DNA from: Halopseudomonas bauzanensis
GTDB lineage: Bacteria; Pseudomonadota; Gammaproteobacteria; Pseudomonadales; Pseudomonadaceae
DNA: 64,000 bases
Direction: 5' to 3'
Assembly (NCBI RefSeq): GCF_900114735.1
Contig: NZ_FOUA01000001.1
Span: forward strand, 1,252,278-1,316,277
Shown: piece after piece, positions 59,772 to 64,000 of the stretch
Layout of the letters: each line of letters opens with the position of its first letter
Numbering within the stretch: the first letter of the stretch is position 1
Made by a program: the position numbers and the translations under genes
Notes under the pieces: model-generated
What the model was told of the DNA's origin: nothing
Database searches by the model: none
What the model saw: the letters and a program-made list of their open reading frames with translations, nothing else

Positions 59772-61057
59772 AGTCCTCGTTGACGGCCAGGCTCACCCGA
59801 ACCCTGTTTCTCCTTATTGCCGCCACTGCGGCGGTGTCCATATTCATTGTTGAGCAGTTTGTCGATGATGTAGAAGACACCATCCTGGATCTTGAACTGA
59901 AAGCGGACGCTGAGTATTTCAAGGAGCGGCTTCGCAACGATGAATTCCAGCCTGTAAAAACGGCAAGGCTGGAAGCAGTATTCCTGCCTGAGGGAGAGAC
60001 TGAGGCGGTGCTGCCGACGTATTTCCAAGCACGCATCCTGCCATTTTCCCGGGAAATCGAAGTCGGCGAGACGACGCTGCTTATTGTCGGGGAACGACTT
60101 GAGGAACCCAATGGAAAACTCTTCCTGGCCCAGGATATTACCATCATGGAGAATCGTGAGTTCCTGGTTCAGCTGATCCTGATCAGCGTGGCGGCTGGTA
60201 TGCTCCTGATCGGGTATTTTATTGCTCGTGGGAGTGCCCGCTATCTGGTGCGTCCGTTCAGAAACTTGACCCGTGAGGTGCTGGGTGCGGTACCTGGAAC
60301 GTCGGTGCCGCGAATCAACACGAGTTATCGCGATCAGGAATTTTGCGACATCGCCGAGGCTTTCAACCGCTTTCTCTCAGAGCTTGAGCACCACATTGAG
60401 AGAGAGAAATCCTTTGTAAAGCTGGCCAGTCATGAACTGCGTACGCCCCTGGCGGTGATGAATGGCGCACTCAATGTGCTGGAGCAACGCCAAAACCTGT
60501 CGGAAGGTGATCAGAAGACCCTGGCCCGCCTGCGCAGGGCCATGCAGACCATGCGCGACGACATGGATGTTCTGCTGGAGCTTGCCCGCAGCGAGGCTTC
60601 GAGCGAAGGCTCCAGGATGGTTAAGGTGAGTGAGATCGTCCGGACCACTATTGACGATCTGGAGCATGGGCATCCCGACCAGGCTGGGCGCATTACGCTA
60701 TTTGAAGATAATCCTGATGTGAGAGTCAGAACCTATCCCGTATTGGTGCGTATGCTAATGCGCAACCTGTTGCAGAATGCTCTGCGCCATACCAGGTCAC
60801 CTGTTGAGGTTCATATGCTGTCGAACGGAATTCTGGTAAAGGATTTTGGTTCAGGTCTTCCTGACGCAGTGGTAAAAAACCTGAGGGTCTCGCGTGCAAC
60901 CGGCGGCGGCTTGCCCAGAGCAGACCAACTCAACAATACAACCTTCGGTTTGCTCATTGTACGGTTGGTCTGTGAACGGCTCGGCTGGGGGCTCCAGGTT
61001 ACACAGTCAGATGACCGGGGCACCGAGTTCATGATTGAGATCGGCAACCGGGGGTGA
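59768..61057 (+). CDS. Sensor histidine kinase of the glycosyltransferase operon
   Basis: 429 residues from the ATG at 59768: TM helices near 12-28 and 135-155, a short periplasmic domain rich in acidic residues, H-box LASHELRTPLAVMNG and N-box LMRNLLQNALRHT. The G-box region is weaker (FGSGLPDAV, TFGLLIVRLV). An earlier frame start at 59603 is a shadow inside the regulator. Confidence 0.87.
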   Translation: MKSSLTARLTRTLFLLIAATAAVSIFIVEQFVDDVEDTILDLELKADAEYFKERLRNDEFQPVKTARLEAVFLPEGETEAVLPTYFQARILPFSREIEVGETTLLIVGERLEEPNGKLFLAQDITIMENREFLVQLILISVAAGMLLIGYFIARGSARYLVRPFRNLTREVLGAVPGTSVPRINTSYRDQEFCDIAEAFNRFLSELEHHIEREKSFVKLASHELRTPLAVMNGALNVLEQRQNLSEGDQKTLARLRRAMQTMRDDMDVLLELARSEASSEGSRMVKVSEIVRTTIDDLEHGHPDQAGRITLFEDNPDVRVRTYPVLVRMLMRNLLQNALRHTRSPVEVHMLSNGILVKDFGSGLPDAVVKNLRVSRATGGGLPRADQLNNTTFGLLIVRLVCERLGWGLQVTQSDDRGTEFMIEIGNRG

Positions 61058-61063
61058 TCAGTT

Positions 61064-61657
61064 TTACTGTTTCTGCATTTCATTCCAGATGCTGAATTCC
61101 CGTTTGCTCACCTTCAGGTCCCGGTCGGCATCCAGGTGATCGAGGATCAGCGTTGTTCGTGTTGAAGAGTCCAGGCCTCTATCGCTGGCATCTTCAACGC
61201 AATCATTCCGGCGGCTGAGTTCCTTAATCGTCAAATAGCCATCGCCGTTCTGGTCCATGCAGTCGAATCCTTGTAGCGAACCAGGGTGCAGAGGCGTAAC
61301 GTCCGTGTCGAAGTTAGTCTGCTGGTGCTTTGGGTGGTATAGGTACTGGCAGGCCAATAAGGTTCGAGCGGACTCATCGCTGTCCCACAGGCGGCGAAAA
61401 ACTCTGAATAACGGAATGTCGGTATCCATCCCATAAAGGTCCACCAGGTGTCGCCAGGTCAGCTGTCGGGACTTCTCGGTAGGCTTGTGCAGCACGTTGA
61501 AGACCTCGATGTCTTCTTTGTACTGGGCAGCAGTTGCGCTTGCGGGACGGCCATGGAACAGCTCACTGATCTCGGCCAACATCATGGTGCGGCTGGAATG
61601 CACACCGTTGCGGCCGAACTTGAAGCCCAGTTTCTGCTGTGTAGCGGTGCTGCTCAT
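61064..61657 (-). CDS. Chimeric protein: defence-locus-type N-terminus fused to an EF-hand C-terminus
   Basis: 197 residues. Residues 1 to about 104 (SSRTMMLAEISELF, LTWRHLVDLYGMD, LFRVFRRLWDSDESARTLLACQY) resemble the small protein found directly after WYL regulators in phage-defence loci, possibly BrxA-like; its C-terminus is missing. Residues from about 105 belong to another protein, with EF-hand loops DQNGDGYLTIKE (135-146) and DADRDLKVSKRE (176-187), lacking a signal peptide. The join, near nucleotide 61345, keeps the frame. Start overlaps the WYL stop (TAATG). Confidence 0.7.
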   Translation of the reverse strand: MSSTATQQKLGFKFGRNGVHSSRTMMLAEISELFHGRPASATAAQYKEDIEVFNVLHKPTEKSRQLTWRHLVDLYGMDTDIPLFRVFRRLWDSDESARTLLACQYLYHPKHQQTNFDTDVTPLHPGSLQGFDCMDQNGDGYLTIKELSRRNDCVEDASDRGLDSSTRTTLILDHLDADRDLKVSKREFSIWNEMQKQ

Positions 61658-62550
61658 TAACGATCATTCTCCAGGGTAAAGCCGGGGGCAATTGCTAGAT
61701 TCGCTTGCTTCGCAACACCCTGGGGATCGCGCAGGGCCAGCTGGTACTCATCCGGGTTGAGGTGTGCATCCAGACTGCAATCCACACCCCAGCGCCGCAA
61801 CAAGTAGGCAGCAGTGGCTGCTCTGGCGGTAAGCTGTAGGGATTGACCAGGTTGCAGGTTGTAATCGAGCTCTATCGCTCGAGCGTAAGCCGCTCTGGGG
61901 TGAGGGACAAGCTCCAGCTTCACCAAGCGTTGCCAGTCCTGATCCCGGTCAATGGATTCGGTTTGCCTATCCATCGGGGTAGCTGTGGTATGAATAGCGG
62001 TAATCCGGGTCAGTACAAAATCCCTGAACTGCCCATGGGTACGGCAATAGGCACGCACATGCCAGCGCAAGCCAGTGTTGACCAGGCTGTGCGGAACGAT
62101 TTCTCGACGGGTTTCACCACTGCTGATCGAGACGTAGCTGATGCATAGAGCCTGTCCGCTATATATGGCGCGGGACACCGCAGCCAGGACATCCAGATCC
62201 GGCTGATTAAGAGCGGTAGCGTTATCAACCAGTATCGTCTGGGTGCATGGCTCCAGCCCAACCCCCTGCCCCAGGCTGAGGGTTTGCAGGGTGTGTTCCC
62301 TGTCGTAAGTAAACAGCGGTTTGAAACTCGCTGCTCGCCGATAAACCTTATCGCTGTGATCGTAATCCAGGTTCTGAGGTGCCAGCTGACGGTACAGCGT
62401 GAAGTCACGGGTGGCGTTGGATAATGCAATGGCGAAGCGCTCTACCAGATCCTGCCGGGTGACCTGCCCACGGAAACGGGCCAGAAAATCGATCTGCCAC
62501 AGACGTTCGCGCTGGTTGGGTGAAGCTTCCTGCGGGGTCGTCATCAGCAT
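61657..62550 (-). CDS. WYL-domain regulator (BrxR/CapW-like)
   Basis: 297 residues: an N-terminal winged helix (RLWQIDFLARFRGQVTRQDLVERFAIALSNATRDFTLY region), a WYL domain (LCISYVSISSGETRREIVPHSLVNTGLRWHVRAYC, with a DFVLTRI end) and a WCX-type C-terminus (AAYLLRRWGVDCS). This layout and size match BrxR/CapW repressors that control phage-defence systems. Its normal downstream partner survives only as the N-terminal part of the chimera, so the defence operon is gone. Confidence 0.83.
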   Translation of the reverse strand: MLMTTPQEASPNQRERLWQIDFLARFRGQVTRQDLVERFAIALSNATRDFTLYRQLAPQNLDYDHSDKVYRRAASFKPLFTYDREHTLQTLSLGQGVGLEPCTQTILVDNATALNQPDLDVLAAVSRAIYSGQALCISYVSISSGETRREIVPHSLVNTGLRWHVRAYCRTHGQFRDFVLTRITAIHTTATPMDRQTESIDRDQDWQRLVKLELVPHPRAAYARAIELDYNLQPGQSLQLTARAATAAYLLRRWGVDCSLDAHLNPDEYQLALRDPQGVAKQANLAIAPGFTLENDR

Positions 62551-63664
62551 TCAGCAAAGTCCTTGTCTGCATCGCCAGGAAAGTCATGCTAAAAATGATG
62601 ATAACAGGGAGGATGATCTGGTTCTATAGCTCGCCACACTTACCTTGAGGAGCAACGAAAAGAATGAATAACAGGCCACACATGTGGCCTGCCTCCTAGT
62701 ACCCGGCTATAAGAGGATCAGCGGGTATGACATTGAGGACTGCAGTGTGCGCATCCGTCAGCCCGGGAGTAGTACATTCTTGCCGCCTGAACTGCGGGGT
62801 AGCAGCTGGCGTGGTAGCCAACTGACTGCCGTGACAATGGCATCCATGAGCAACCCTCCCGATGGACTTCGTGATCACCATTGGGCTGAGCAAGGGTGTT
62901 AACAAAATACTGTTTCAACATAGGGATACCTCAACGTTTCTCGGTTTGAGTTGTGCGCGGGTTCTCCGCACCGTTTTCTCGGTAACGAACCTTCCAGTGA
63001 TGGAACTCCGGTGTATGGTTCGCTTGGCGTTACCGCTTTTCTTTGCAGCCATGAGCTACCTCGACTATCAAGACTGCTAGCAGCAACTGGCCGAGAGACA
63101 GATCAAACCGATGCAATACGCTTGCTTAAGCTGCGACTGCCACGATATAGTCCCAAGCCCAGCTTCTGCCTAGCAGTCGTTGGGGTTAGTCCTCTGGCCT
63201 TGGTTTTCGACGACGCAAGCCAGACAGACCGTGGAGCTCCGACCTCTCAAAGAGGGATCGGAGCTTTTTTATGGGCGTTTTTTACCCATGGCTGGATTTA
63301 TAGACAGTCATTTCAAAGAAGTCAAGCGCGAGACACCACATACTGGGTTAGCCTTACCTTGCAAGCGCTACATATAGTGTCCGCACCATTTCAGATTATG
63401 ATTGGGAGAGCGTGAAACCAGCACCGCGCGCGAGCATCATTCTTGTTGGAGGAACTCCAAGACGGCGCAGGTGGGCCACAACTGCTGAAAATGAGCGTCA
63501 GCATCACTGGAATACGCCCTTAGCCTCAGCTAGCGGCAAACGCCAGCGCCCATCACCATAAGACCTGGTAGCGGCCTTGCAAGGATAGCTGGCACGATAT
63601 AGCTAGTCCGGCTGTTGAACATAACCAGGCTACTCAAGCTATCCAGTGCTATCTCATTCCGCTA
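62551..63664. other. 1.1-kb gap without supported genes
   Basis: Several short frames exist but none shows homology or a good ribosome site. It contains a near-perfect palindrome CAGGCCACACATGTGGCCTG (62672-62691) and a strong terminator at 63235-63270. Probably regulatory or decayed island DNA. Confidence 0.5.
63235..63270 (+). terminator. Strong intrinsic terminator without an upstream gene
   Basis: AGCTCCGACCTCT / AGAGGGATCGGAGCT stem (one mismatch/bulge) followed by six T residues. No recognised gene lies upstream on the plus strand, so it may end a non-coding or lost transcript. Confidence 0.8.
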
Positions 63665-64000
63665 TTATTTCCTACTTCCCCCCATCCCATGATGCTGCTG
63701 CCCATAGTGCTTAGTAGCTGACTTGCAGAGATAACTGGCTCTATGAAACAAGCTTGATAAAGTCCTAGTAAAATCGTCCGCATTGCTCCTAAGGCGCCAT
63801 GTCGCATTTGCAGGAAACTCTACCAAGCCCGACACATCCTGAAGTTCCAGCCCCAACGCGCTTGCCCACGCCTCATCCAAACGCCTGACCATATTAACCC
63901 TATCAGATCCAAGGCGACCAACAGTATAATAGGCATCCATGTTGAGCAAAATTAAAACATGATAGTGCTGAACGTTTCCGGTAGACATCTCTCTAACCCA
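63665..64000 (-). CDS. Inovirus Gp2-family (YagK/YfjJ) protein, 5' end cut by window
   Basis: At least 111 codons, open to the window edge. Pattern: VQHYHVLILLNMDAYYT, DEAWASALGL, LVEFPANATWRL, LFHRASYLCKSATKHYG and the GSRK end, as in the Gp2/YfjJ replication-associated family of filamentous phages and phage-related islands. The HYHV segment fits the HUH-like His motif. Marks the edge of an integrated phage-like element. Confidence 0.78.
   Translation of the reverse strand, partial: WVREMSTGNVQHYHVLILLNMDAYYTVGRLGSDRVNMVRRLDEAWASALGLELQDVSGLVEFPANATWRLRSNADDFTRTLSSLFHRASYLCKSATKHYGQQHHGMGGSRK

Overview
This window is a mosaic from a gammaproteobacterium, most likely a Pseudomonas-group species (Pseudomonas, Stutzerimonas or Halopseudomonas). 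The main arguments are the colR-colS-methyltransferase-wapQ gene order, the MvaT/MvaU-type silencer remnant, the DUF2790/PtrA-like copper genes and the Pseudomonas-style MprF. Base composition shifts sharply between blocks, and at least seven genes are cut at block junctions. Much of the window is therefore accessory DNA, or (if it comes from a metagenome) DNA whose joins deserve checking.

Layout. (1) 1-20.1 kb is a heavy-metal island: a cusBAF copper/silver efflux operon; a c-type cytochrome; a divergent DUF2790/PtrA-like pair with copper-box-like palindromes; a copRS-type two-component system; a czcCBA-type divalent cation pump with a P1B ATPase; the stump of a second czcA; a CDF exporter; a broken MvaT/MvaU-like gene fused to a DUF3147 membrane protein; and a second copy of the DUF2790/PtrA-like pair. 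(2) 20.5-25.35 kb is a mercury transposon with Tn402/Tn5053-type 25-bp ends. Its tni genes are reduced to a tniA stub and its cargo is merR-T-P-C-A-D-E plus DUF3330, with a vestige of a Tn21-type end inside. (3) 25.56-27.7 kb is an AT-richer orphan P-loop ATPase with a zinc ribbon and winged helix, of unknown function and possibly defensive. (4) 28-31.2 kb is a Baeyer-Villiger-type monooxygenase, an SDR and a Crp/Fnr regulator. (5) 31.3-33.2 kb is a complete-looking IS1380-family element set against an IS3-family fragment.

(6) 33.2-43.6 kb looks chromosomal: a truncated PepSY/flavodoxin gene, DUF2271, PepSY and ferric-reductase-like genes with their own two-component system; then colRS-methyltransferase-wapQ and the 3' half of mprF. 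(7) 43.6-54.3 kb is a plasmid/ICE-like segment: the 3' part of an AddA/UvrD-type helicase-nuclease, a PLD-family protein, DUF932, YqaJ exonuclease, a Gp3-like protein, RadC, an XRE regulator with palindromic operators, small envelope proteins, a DarG-like remnant and a CoiA-like protein. (8) 54.4-61.3 kb is chromosomal again: the reductase C-terminus of a PepSY/flavodoxin/FNR-type protein (possibly the missing half of the gene cut at 33.2 kb), a VIT-family transporter, and a gtrA-gtrB-arnT-like-regulator-kinase operon. (9) From 61.3 kb to the end, a defence-like small protein fused in frame to an EF-hand tail sits under a WYL regulator. It is followed by about 1.1 kb without recognisable genes and an inovirus Gp2-family gene running off the edge.

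How it works together: cytoplasmic, periplasmic and RND-type exporters for Cu/Ag, Zn/Cd/Co and Hg are stacked with metal-responsive regulators (CopRS, MerR, probably the metal-sensing ColRS). Envelope-modifying genes (MprF, WapQ, GtrA/GtrB/ArnT-like) form a second theme. No tRNA, rRNA or CRISPR array was seen.
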